A stretch of DNA of 64,000 nucleotides. It comes from Diogma glabrata (Eukaryota > Arthropoda > Insecta > Diptera > Cylindrotomidae). The position numbers and the translations under genes were made by a program. This document shows, one piece after another, positions 21,376 through 32,346 of this stretch. The stretch spans positions 238,560,554 to 238,624,553 of the forward strand of contig OY856186.1 in assembly GCA_963693315.1 (NCBI GenBank), written 5' to 3'. A model generated the notes under the pieces. The model was not told the origin of the DNA. It saw nothing but the letters and a program-made list of their open reading frames with translations, and searched no databases. Each line of letters begins with the position of its first letter. Positions within the stretch are counted from its first letter, which is position 1.

Positions 21376-24300
21376 AGTCACAAGTCGTAAGTCATAAGTC
21401 ATAATGCATAAGTCGTAAGTCATAAATCAAAGGAATAAGTCATAAATCATAAGTCATAAGTCATAAATCATGAGTAATAAGTCATAAGTCATAAGTCATA
21501 AGTCATAAGTCATAAGTCATAAGTCATAAGTCATAAGTCATAAGTCATAAGTCATAAGTCATAAGTCATAAGTCATAAGTCATAAGTCATAAGTCATAAG
21601 TCATAAGTCATAAGTCATAAGTCATAAGTCATAAGTCATAAGTCATAAGTCATAAGTCATAAGTCATAAGTCATAAGTCATAAGTCATAAGTCATAAGTC
21701 ATAAGTCATAAGTCATAAGTCATAAGTCATAAGTCATAAGTCATAAGTCATAAGTCATAAGTCATAAGTCATCAGTCATAAGTCATAAGTCATAAGTCAT
21801 AAGTCATAAGTCATAAGTCATAAGTCATAAGTCATAAGTCATAAGTCATAAGTCATAAGTCATAAGTCATAAGTCATAAGTCATAAGTCATAAGTCATAA
21901 GTCATAAGTCATAAGTCATAAGTCATAAGTCATAAGTCATAAGTCATAAGTCATAAGTCATAAGTCATAAGTCATAAGTCATAAGTCATAAGTCATAAGT
22001 CATAAGTCATAAGTCATAAGTCATAAGTCATAAGTCATAAGTCATAAGTCATAAGTCATAAGTCATAAGTCATAAGTTATACGTCAAAAGTCAAAAGTCA
22101 AAAGTCAAAAGTCATAACTCATAACTCATAAGTCATAAGTCATAAGTCATAAGTCATAAGTCATAAGTCATAAGTCATAAGTCATAAGTCATAAGTCATA
22201 AGTCATAAGTCATAAGTCATAAGTCATAAGTCATAAGTCATAAGTCATAAGTCATAAGTCATAAGTCATAAGTCATAAGTCATAAGTCATAAGTTATAAG
22301 TCATAAGTCATAAGTCATAAGTCATAAGTCATAAGTCATAAGTCATAAGTCATAAGTCATAAGTCATAAGTCATAAGTCATAAGTCATAAGTCATAAGTC
22401 ATAAGTCATAAGTCATAAGTCATAAGTCATAAGTCATAAGTCATAAGTCATAAGTCATAAGTCATAAGTCATAAGTCATAAGTCATAAGTCATAAGTCAT
22501 AAGTCATAAGTCATAAGTCATAAGTCATAAGTCATAAGTCATAAGTCATAAGTCATAAGTCATAAGTCATAAGTCATAAGTCATAAGTCATAAGTCATAA
22601 GTCATAAGTCATAAGTCATAAGTCATAAGTCATAAGTCATAACTCATAACTCATAAGTCATAAGTCATAAGTCATAAGTCATAAGTCATAAGTCATAAGT
22701 CATAAGTCATAAGTCATAAGTCATAAGTCATAAGTCATAAGTCATAAGTCATAAGTCATAAGTCATAAGTCATAAGTCATAAGTCATAAGTCATAAGTCA
22801 TAAGTCATATGTCATAAGTCATAGGTCATAAGTAATAAGTCATAAGTCATAAGTCATAAGTCATAAGTCATAAGTCATAAGTCATAAGTCATAAGTCATA
22901 AGTCATAAGTCATAAGTCATAAGTCATAAGTCATAAGTCATAAGTCATAAGTCATAAGTCATAAGTCATAAGTCATAAGTCATAAGTCATAAGTCATAAG
23001 TCATAAGTCATAAGTCATAAGTCATAAGTCATAAGTCATAAGTCATAAGTCATAAGTCATAAGTCATAAGTCATAAGTCATAAGTCATAAGTCATAAGTC
23101 ATAAGTCATAAGTCATAAGTCATAAGTTATACGTCAAAAGTCAAAAGTCAAAAGTCAAAAGTCAAAAGTCATAAGTCATAACTCATAAGTCATAAGTCAT
23201 AAGTCATAAGTCATAAGTCATAAGTCATAAGTCATAAGTCATAAGTCATAAGAGTCATAAGTCATAAGAGTCATAAGTCAAAAGTCATAAGTCGTAAGTC
23301 ATGAGTCATAAGTCATAATTCATAAGTCATAAGTCATAAGTCATAAGTCATAAGTCATAAGTCATAAGTCATAAGTCATAAGTCATAAGTCATAAGTCAT
23401 AAGTCATAAGTCATAAGTCATAAGTCATAAGTCATAAGTCATAAGTCATAAGTCATAAGTCATAAGTCATAAGTCATAAGTCATAAGTCCTAAGTCATAA
23501 GTCATAAGTCATAAGTCATAAGTCATAAGTCATAAGTCATAAGTCATAAGTCATAAGTCATAAGTCATAAGTCATAAGTCATAAGTCATAAGTCATAAGT
23601 CATAAGTCATAAGTCATAAGTCATAAGTCATAAGTCATAAGTCATAAGTCATAAGTCGTAAGTCATAAGTCATAAGTCATAAGTCATAAGTCATAAGTCG
23701 TAAGTCATAAGACATAAGTCGTAAGTCATAAGTCATAAGTCATAAGTCATAAGTCATAAGTCATAAGTCATAAGTCATAAGTCATAAGTCATAAGTCATA
23801 AGTCATAAGTCATAAGTCATAAGTCATAAGTCATAAGTCATAAGTCATAAGTCATAAGTCATAAGTCATAAGTCATAAGTCATAAGTATAAGTCATAACT
23901 CATAACTCATAAGTCATAAGTCATAAGTCATAAGTCATAAGTCATAAGTCATAAGTCATAAGTCATAAGTCATATGTCATATTTCATAAGTCATAGGTCA
24001 TAAGTAATAAGTCATAAGTCATAAGTCATAAGTCATAAGTCATAAGTCATAAGTCATAAGTCATAAGTCATAAGTCATAAGTCATAAGTCATAAGTCATA
24101 AGTCATAAGTCATAAGTCATAAGTCATAAGTCATAAGTCATAAGTCATAAGTCATAAGTCATAAGTCATAAGTCATAAGTCATAAGTCATAAGTCATAAG
24201 TCATAAGTCATAAGTCATAAGTCATAAGTCATAAGTCATAAGTCATAAGTCATAAGTCATAAGTCATAAGTCATAAGTCATAAGTCATAAGTCATAAATC

Positions 24301-24808
24301 ATAAGTCATAAGTCATAAGTCATAAGTCATAAGTCATAAGTAATAAGTCATAAGTCATAAGTCATAAGTCATAAGTCATAAGTCATAAGTCATAAGTCAT
24401 AAGTCATAAGTCATAAGTCATAAGTCATAAGTCATAAGTCATAAGTCATAAGTCATAAGTCATAAGTCATAAGTCATAAGTCATAAGTCATAAGTCATAA
24501 GTCATAAGTCATAAGTCATAAGTCATAAGTCATAAGTCATAAGTCATAAGTCATAAGTCATAAGTCATAAGTCATAAGTCATAAGTCATAAGTCATAAGT
24601 CATAAGTCATAAGTCATAAGTCATAAGTCATAAATCATAAGTCATAAGTCATAAGTCATAAGTCATAAGTCATAAGTCATAAGTCATAAGTCATAAGTCA
24701 TAAGTCATAAGTCATAAGTCATAAGTCATAAGTCATAAGTCATAAGTCATAAGTCATAAGTCATAAGTCATAAGTCATAAGAAGTAATTCATAAGTCATA
24801 AGCCATAA
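21376..24808. repeat. Satellite array of the 7-mer TAAGTCA, about 3.4 kb
   Basis: A nearly uninterrupted head-to-tail array of (TAAGTCA)n, some 480 units, with degenerate edges (CAAGTCG at the left, AAGCCATAAGC at the right). Most units are identical. Variants cluster in blocks: TCAAAAG runs (22082-22112 and 23131-23168), CATAACT pairs (22120, 22640, 23180, 23898) and CATATG/AGGTCA/AGTAAT groups (22806-22835 and 23973-24010). A LINE-A 3' end abuts its right edge. Assembly collapse or expansion of such an array is possible, so its true length is uncertain. Confidence 0.97.
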
Positions 24809-24814
24809 GCAATT

Positions 24815-24912
24815 CACGTATTTTGTTGTGGGACCTTGGTCTTAAAAGGTTTTTATGTGTTTTTGTGACACATATTGTAATGTTTACTGCACAACACATT
24901 TTATTTAAAAAA
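24815..24912 (+). mobile_element. LINE-A-type 3' end, about 95 bp, at the satellite edge
   Basis: This contains TTGTTGTGGGACCTTGGTCT, the TGTGACACAT block, CACAACACATTTTATT and poly-A (to 24912): the LINE-A 3' terminal sequence without coding region. It is closest to the versions at 27572-27668 and 52703-52830. It begins right where the 7-mer array ends, so either it inserted there or the array grew up to it. Confidence 0.85.
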
Positions 24913-25105
24913 AAAATTAACGATGTAGATTGTATGGTTTTGTGCATCCGTTTGAGGTCCACGTTTGTAAAGGATGTTTTTCAAATTGGTTTTACAAACC
25001 TGTGTGGAATTTAATATTGAGACTTTGTCGAGAACGACAAGAATTTATATTTTGTTTTGCGCAAACTCAATCTTGGCACAAAAAAATACTTTCTATGCTT
25101 TAAAA

Positions 25106-25483
25106 CAGCGGTGCCCAAACTGCGGCCATCTGGCCGCATGCGGCCAGTTTTATGATTTGGTGCGGCCAGTAAAAATATTATAAAAATAGCAAATACCACA
25201 ATAATAATAAGTTCCGTTTAAAAAAGTACAATATTTTGGTACGTACTAAATTCAAACTTAAATATTCCTAACAAATTCCTATAGAAATAGACTAACTGAC
25301 ATTAATTTGAAAAACGAACTAAGAATTAGTAATACTACACAAGAATTTAATGTTCGCGACTTAACTTGAATAAAAAATCTTAACAAAATTTATACTGTTT
25401 ATTTATTTTTTTTTCCGTGCGGCCAGTCACTTTTGTTCTTGTAAATTTTTGGCCATCTCTTCCATGATTTCTGGGCACCCCTG
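25106..25483. mobile_element. Short non-autonomous hAT element (MITE) with 8-bp target duplication
   Basis: The left end is CAGCGGTGCCCAAACTGCGG and the right end, read inverted, is CAGGGGTGCCCAGAAAT, giving an inverted repeat of about 12 bp (CAGSGGTGCCCA). CTTTAAAA flanks both sides (25098-25105 and 25484-25491). The element is 378 bp with TGCGGCCAG repeats near both ends and no coding capacity. The 8-bp duplication and CAG start fit hAT. Its ends differ from those of the hAT at 12263-16673, so another transposase must have moved it. Confidence 0.9.
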
Positions 25484-25491
25484 CTTTAAAA

Positions 25492-26525
25492 TAATAGACT
25501 AAATGGTCCCGATCGTCTAATTATCTCACATTGTCTAATATGGATTAATTTCAACTTAACTCAACTTCAATGTCTTCTCCTCCTCGTAGAAGAAAGAAAA
25601 CAATAAACAGTTAAACGGAGTTAAATGAAAAAATTGTTTTCCTTTTATTCGTTTATTCATTTCGGTAACAAAAATAAGTTTATTATTGCTTCTGTGAAAG
25701 ATCTTGATGTTTTTTATGTAATTGTTAAGAATTTATTGAGAGGTTAGTAAACAAATAAAATGTTTATTCAAAATTAGTTACCTTGAATGGACAGTGTCCC
25801 ATATAAGAAGCTTTTATTCTATTGTTGTTTAGGTATAAATGGTGGTTTTTGTTTTGTTAGTTTTCTTTCTTTGACAGAACAATGTCCTGAAAACCATTTG
25901 ATAAAAGAACATTGATGTTGGGGTAGTACTAAGTTCTTATTTCTTTCTGTTTTATAAATAAATTCGTCAGATTCCTTTGATTCCAGGGATTAAAATATTC
26001 GTAATCATAAAGAACTTCAATTTTAAAATTCAAAATAAAGGGAGTCATTTGCGTATTCATAAAATAATAATAGTAATAAAAATACATAAGTAATCTACAT
26101 TTCAATTTTGCTGATGACTTTTTGTTTGTTTGAAATTTTATGTGACAAAAGGATTTTAATATTATGTAGAAAAATTTATTATGGTTGTGGTATAGAGTGT
26201 TGAAGAAGGGAGATGTAGTCAAAGGATAAAGGTAATGTTTATGGACTACTGGTAGGGAGTACATCCTTTTGTATCTAAATGAAAACCATATCCTAGATCA
26301 AAAACTGGAGTATTTTGTTTCATAAATATACTTCAGAATTTTAATTTTAGAGTATTGCCATAACGTAGCCAAAAAGAAAAATAAACAAAATGTAAGACTT
26401 CAGTTTTAATTTTGATCTTATGACTTGTTTGACAATAAAAGACTAACATAAATCAATTTTGACTATGGTTAAATGATAATTGATTTGATTCTGATAATCG
26501 ACCTGTTCTGATAGAAGGTCGCCTG
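25492..26525. other. AT-rich DNA, no gene seen
   Basis: No recognisable coding or repeat signature. Confidence 0.5.
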
Positions 26526-26529
26526 AGAC

Positions 26530-26988
26530 TTAATCTTGTAAATCGATATTGAAACTTTTGTCACCGGATGGGCCACGAAGAGCGGATGTCCTTGATATGG
26601 TAGACACCCAAGTTTTTCCCTGCATGTATTTTGCTTCAAATGCCACGGTCTTAACAGTTAGATTAAGCTTTACGGGAATGAATTTTGGAGTGACCTTGGC
26701 GTTGAAGATACGGGTTGCATCACTTTGAACAAAGTTTTGAATGTAAACACATTGTTGCGGGCGACGAATGCGATCCTTACTCCACAAAGTGAGCCGATAA
26801 GAGTTGTTTTGGTCGGCAGTCTGTAAACGGTGAAGGACAGCCTTGTGAATACCAGAGACGTTGTCAGTACTTGTACTGGCGAATGAATGTTGTCCAGTAA
26901 TGTGATGAATATCACGGAGGATTTCGTACACGGAACCATGGTTAGTTCGGTGACGTCCAAAAGCGACAAAATGAGGAGTGACCCCCAT
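26530..26988 (-). pseudogene. Integrase C-terminal relic of an LTR retrotransposon
   Basis: The minus-strand frame has two retroelement blocks. TPHFVAFGRHRTNHGSVYEI matches the post-core integrase segment (TPYxxxFGRxxxxHG). PQQCVYIQNFVQSDATRIFN followed by AKVTPKFIPVKL matches the C-terminal DNA-binding region of Ty3/gypsy-like integrases (VYxxNFxQS...NAKLxPKF). The stretch between them does not fit well, so frameshifts are likely. No catalytic D,D,E core, LTR or other pol domain is visible nearby. Confidence 0.6.
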
Positions 26989-27394
26989 AGACAGATAGTA
27001 AACATACAGATATAATGAAATGGTTTACCAGTTCTGAAGTGTTGGACCCGGCGGGAATATTTTGGTCAGAGGTAGTCTCTTTGAGTTACAGCCATATTCA
27101 GTGGTAGTTGGAGGAATTTGCATGTCAGTACGAAGTAAAGGGAGCTAGTTGAACTTTATTTGGAGTTCTATGTACATTGTTAGACACCTGAGGAAAGTGG
27201 ATAGCTAACATCCGAGTTAATGTCAGATCCGACTTAAGGTCTTCCATCTTCTTCCTTTTTCCATCTTCCGCTTATTGACACTACAAGTGATCCGTTCAGC
27301 GACTTCCGCCGGGTTGGCTGGATTTCCGCCAGATTTAGGCCAGACTGACTCAATTTCTTCTGCCAATTAATCCACTTTCTGGATAACTGGAAAG

Positions 27395-27668
27395 AGAGTG
27401 CGTCACAGGATCAAGGAATATGCAACCGGCTGGATTATTGGCAACTACATTTTTGTTTTGTTTCAGCAAATTATTGTAACAATTTGCTATTTACTTTTTA
27501 ATTTACTTTAAAAAAAAATATAAAAATACAAAAAAAGAAAGATTTACGTCCATCAACACCTTTGAGCGTATGTTGTTGTGGGACCTTGGTCTTAAAAGGT
27601 TTTTATGTGTTATTGTGACACATTTTGTAATTCCTACTACACAACACATTTTATTGAAAAAAAAAAAT
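27395..27668 (+). mobile_element. LINE-A-tailed retroposon, copy 1
   Basis: 27395-27530 is a non-coding body alignable with 52940-53067 read on the minus strand (shared pieces include ATCAAGGA, TATTGGCAA, TTTTGTT and AATTTGCT). An A-rich stretch follows, then GTCCATCAACACCTTTGAGC, then the LINE-A 3' terminus and poly-A (to about 27668). LINE-A itself has coding sequence where this body lies. The element therefore looks like a non-autonomous retroposon that borrows the LINE-A tail. Its 5' limit is not visible; similarity fades near 27395. Confidence 0.6.
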
Positions 27669-30600
27669 AGAAAACTGTTAAAATGAAACGATCATCCACT
27701 GGATTTTCAGAAATATTCTTTTGAACCGAAGGTTGAGTCTCCTTGCCGTCTTAATGCTGACGAGATTGATAGTTCAGGAAAAGATGAGAAGGATGTTGTG
27801 GTGCATCTGGATCTTTCCTCCGGACATTTTAACGACCCCGAGCTACGGTACCGGTATGATCCTAGCGTTAATTCGTGTTCTTAAGATATTTAATTAAAAA
27901 AATTTTTGTTAATAAAAATTGTTGGAAAAAAATATGAAAAATTAAAATTTTAGTCGGACTAAAAAAAACAGTTAAAACTTAATTGCAGTTAAATTTTTTT
28001 GTAAATGGAAGTTGTTTAAAAGAATGATAAAAAATTAGTATTTTAGTCGTACTTTAAATTTCTCAAGAACTCGAATTAACGCCTCTTTGTTAATTTGACA
28101 TATTTTAGAATAAGAATACAATATTGTATTTTTCATTTTTTCCATACTACTAGTATGCCAAGTTTCAGAAAAATCAAAAATGGTTAAGTTCAAATTACAA
28201 CTTTTCACCTGTATAGATCACATTTTTCATCATTATGTATTAAACAAGCCCAAACTGATAACGGATGATAGAATGATTTTAACACGGTTATTGACGCTCA
28301 TATTTCTTCAAAACTTACTCACAACCGTCCTAATGGGCTACTCGACAGAAGCTTACTTTCTAAAATAACTCCTAAATATTTTGTCTGCATTTCACTTACA
28401 ATTTCCGAGTCTCACATGATAATTATTGATCTCACGTTAATTTTACGCTTCTTGGTTAACGTGATTGTACTCTTTGTAATATCTCACAAAGTATTTTTCC
28501 AAGCTAATCTCTGGCCACAATGACTATTTTATTCATGTGCGCAAGCCCCTTGCAGCCTTGATTATTCAATATGGCCAGAATTTTATGAACCACTAAACTC
28601 TATATGAGGTGGGATGATACCATACTTTGTGGTCTTTCTCGTATCTTGGTTTTAATTATCGTATTAAACCCTAGAAATAAAACAACAGCGAAAGAATTTC
28701 ACCCACAGCAATGATAATTCAGGATTAAATTCTATAAAAATATGATAAGAGTATAAATATGCTACAAAGCGTAATCTAACTATTTTATTACTGGTTGTAT
28801 TCACATATAAAGTAGTTGGAATTTTTATATAAATTTTGAAGTAGTCTATATTTAGTATTTGCTTTGAAACATGAAATAGAACACTGGCTTCAAAATTATT
28901 TCTAGTTTCCAAGTTGTTATTAGAACAAAATTTTTCTGTGAAAATTCAAGCTCATATAAATGTAAATGTAGTAAATAGTATCAAAACCGCTATTGCTAAT
29001 ACATTTTTTTAAACATGGGTAATTAAGGAGGCTCTACGAAGCACTCAATAAGTATATTCTCTACCTCATCGACCGATCTTAAGATTTTTCATACTTACTG
29101 TACTGACACTTATAATTGAGGTCCGGAAATTTCCCGACGGGAATTCTCTAGATTTTCCATTCCAAATTTTAAGAATTAGAATTTCATATAATATCGGGCA
29201 ATTTCGAAGCTCGAGAATTTTCTAGCAAGACAAATGATTGTCAAATTGACAAATATCTGACTAATATCTATTTTCCCAGTAATACATGTTACTAAATTTT
29301 CTCTTCCATCAAATTTTCGTTTTATAAGTCCACCTGGTAGGAAACATTCATAAAAATTTGCAAACAACTTTGTTATAATCGAATCATAGGAAAATATTCA
29401 AACCAACAAATTCCTTTCTTATCTCTAATCTAAACGTGTTATAAATTTTAAATCACTTAAAAAAACATGATTTTATTTTTCAATTAAATCAAACTAATTA
29501 AACCTTTAAAAATGAAAATAAAAAACTTTTTAAAATTTTCACACACAAAATTTAAAACATAAATCCGTATCTCAAACATTTACTTTTGTTAGAATTTCTG
29601 TTAATTTTTTAATTAACATTTCAATTAAATCATTTCAGCAAAAAAAAAGAAATATTTGAATTTTTTTCTTATTAATTTTGCTTCTAATCTTTAACTTCAA
29701 CTAATTCTGCCGACACAACATCAAAAGAAAATTCATATGATGGATTAATATTTTAATTCAATAAATGTAATTTAATCTCTTAACAGAAGAAAACATCAAT
29801 GTCTTAAGATTTAAGAGTAAAAAAAAATGTGTATTCATATAATTTAAATAATTCAACCGAAATTTAAAAAACCGAAAAAAAATATCATTCTCACGGTAAT
29901 TAAAATGTCTTTTTGGTAAATACAACTAACATTTCTTATGAATTTTTTTTTCATTTTAATGATTTGTAGATTTTGGTGTTTTAACATATCATTTGACGGC
30001 GCTACAAGGTAAAACAAAAAAAAAACACAATTGCTACCACTTTGCACAAATACAAATAATATTAATTAATTCATCAACTAAAATGCAAAAAAAAGCAGCT
30101 ACAACAAAAACAAAACATTTCAACCGTCTTTATAAATCTAAATAAAGACAAGCTAAGAAGTTAACGAAAGGAACACACAAGACGGTTTATTCTTTTTATT
30201 TCTGTTATTAATATTTAAAAATCGTAAATTTGTTTGTGACTCTCATGGGATGGGTTTCACTTGTAATCGGTGTGATATATGTCGGTCGATCTTACAATAT
30301 GTGCATTATTAGGTGATAATTTATGTAACGGTTTGATGTGGGTAGGGTAAATGGATTGGAGATTTTTAACTTAATGTGCAATAAATATGACATGTAAAGC
30401 TTGCAATAAATATTTGTTAAAAGGTTTGACACAAATTGCACAAATGTTTGGCAAAATATTTATTTCTCTTATGTTTAACGATTATTGTATTTTGTTTTTT
30501 TTTATGTTAATTGTGGACGTTAGTAAAAATTATTCTGAGAAATGAAAACAAAATTTTAAAGAAAGTTAGTTTAAGTTTTGACCACCGGAATATAAAGGCT

Positions 30601-30950
30601 TAGTAGAAAGGTTATTGCAATTCATAATCTTTTTTTTCAAAATCTACAACTTTAGCACAAATATTAGAAAAAAGGAGCGTCCATTTTTTGTACTAGAATG
30701 TGTTGGTGGGCATATAGCTGGCACTGCACTAATTCAATTGTTGAAGTATGCAAAAGAAAGCGCGTTTAAACTGTTACATTTTAATTTACACTTTTCTTAA
30801 TATTTAGTGATGTATATTAAAAAATGAGCAAGATTTGCAAACAAATTATACGAAATGAGATGCTTCTTCCACCATAAAGAAAGGCAAAAACGCTGCACAA
30901 ATGTGCCAAAAAATTTCGATTCAATTTTTGTATTGAAAATTACGTCTTAG
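27669..30950. other. AT-rich DNA, no gene seen
   Basis: No motif recognised. A small frame at 30615-30800 encodes ECVGGHIAGTALIQLLKYAK, more protein-like than its surroundings, but I cannot assign it and there are no supporting splice or neighbour signals. Confidence 0.45.
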
Positions 30951-30953
30951 TAT

Positions 30954-31293
30954 CCCGAGCAGAAATTTGTTAGAGCTCAAATAAGGCCCTGCCAGATTTG
31001 CCCTAGTTCGATAGGGGTCTGATCATGAGGCACTGATTGGGACAGTCGTATCAGACCCTGATCAAATTTGCCATATAAAACTAAAAAATGAAAACTCTAG
31101 TAAGGTATTTCGTATCATAGTCATATACGAAAAACCAATTTAGGGCCGACTATATTCAAATAAGGTTAATCCTAAAATGGTATTCTAATTCAGGTCCAGA
31201 GTAGGTCCACAACATATTGCCCTAATAGGGCTAGCTCTTTCTAGCCCTTATTACGCCCTGATTGTATTCAGGCTTTCTCTAACTAATTTCGGG
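30954..31293. repeat. Possible short inverted-repeat element
   Basis: The left edge (CCCGAGCAGAAATTTGTTAG) and the right edge read inverted (CCCGAAATTAGTTAGAG) match with one gap. The interior has several GCCCTA/TAGGGC palindromic pieces and is less AT-rich than its surroundings. No target duplication is seen. This may be a non-autonomous DNA transposon or just a structured unique region. Confidence 0.35.
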
Positions 31294-31391
31294 TTGGTGA
31301 ATGCCATGGAGAATGTATAATCATAATGGATGTGACATCTAATGTGGGAATGAAACATCTAATGTTCATTGAGAATACAGTAAAAACTTCT

Positions 31392-32300
31392 TGAATTCTT
31401 CTGCCCTGGTGGCTATCTCTGGATGGTTTTGGTGGTGTAGAGAAAGCTTGAAAAAAAACACCACAACAAGTCGTGTTCCCAAGCGGTCACCAATCGAAGT
31501 ACTAACCCCGTCCAACGTTGCTTAACTTCGTGATCAGATGAGAAACGGTGATGTCAACTTAGCTGTTCTGCCCCGGTAGCTATCTCTTGATGGTTGAGAA
31601 AGCTTGTTCAAACTAAGTGAAGAACTTCAGCCAAGTAGCTATTTTCCTGTTGAAAAATATTTTGGAAAATAGCTTGTTAAATTAATAGAAACCAAATTAT
31701 TATCTGTTCGACACTAATTATCACTTGCTTCTATTTTTTGGTTCTTTCTGAAATCTCACTTAGAATTTATTTAATAAAACTTTTTATTTCAAACTTTTAA
31801 TTTCTTTTTTTTTATTGTTTGTTCTTAAACAGTTGAATTTTGAATAGAATTAACATACAGAATTTCATGGCTTATATACTAGAAGTTTAACTAATACAAT
31901 CAAATTTAATCTACTTGTTACTGTATTAAGTACAATTGTATTTCATGTTCTAGTACTAATTTGTGTTTCATGTTCTAGTACTAATTTGTTTTACTGAACG
32001 CAGCTAATAAATCTAGTACACTTCTTCTTGGTACTGTCAAATTTTTTGTTTTGTTTTGACGGTTGTAATTGTTGTGTTTATGTTTATGTTAATTTGGAAT
32101 AATTGATAATGGATAATGGATAATTTGGAATTAAAAGATAAGTATACATATTTGTAATATAAATTCTTAACTTAAATTAATTTATGCTTTTTTAGATAAT
32201 TCGATATGATGTGTGATGTTAATTATTGAGAATTGAAAGGGTCCAACTTTGAACATAATGTGTTGACGTAAATCAAAAAGGTAAGTTTTAATTCTAAACA
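31392..32300 (-). repeat. 3' LTR of the BEL/Pao element
   Basis: The 909-bp repeat pairs with 37575-38482. In element orientation it starts TGTTTAGAAT and ends GAATTCA. It contains a 25-bp tandem duplication (CATGTTCTAGTACTAATTTG, about 31945-31990) present in both LTRs, and AATAAA-like signals. Confidence 0.96.
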
Positions 32301-32311
32301 TACTCCCCCGG
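32301..32311 (-). promoter_or_regulatory. Polypurine tract
   Basis: On the minus strand CCGGGGGAGTA directly precedes the 3' LTR (TGTTTAG). A purine run at this place primes plus-strand DNA synthesis in LTR elements. Confidence 0.75.
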
Positions 32312-32346
32312 TTAATAAATTGTTGTTTAAAATAATTTGTTAACTA

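Noticed and set aside
21376..24808. CRISPR-like or telomeric array
   Set aside because: There are no spacers between repeats, and the unit TAAGTCA is neither TTAGG nor another known telomere repeat. It is a simple satellite.
26530..26988. A host gene encoding a 152-residue protein
   Set aside because: The two blocks with clear meaning are retroelement integrase C-terminal motifs, and the middle does not fit, so it is a relic.
27000..27395. Further upstream part of the integrase relic or of the retroposon
   Set aside because: Neither strand gives recognisable pol motifs, and similarity to the 53100-53335 head could not be supported by eye.
30615..30800. Possible exon (ECVGGHIAGTALIQLLKYAK)
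   Set aside because: Protein-like for 30 residues, but I recognise no family and see no neighbouring exons, so I do not call a gene.
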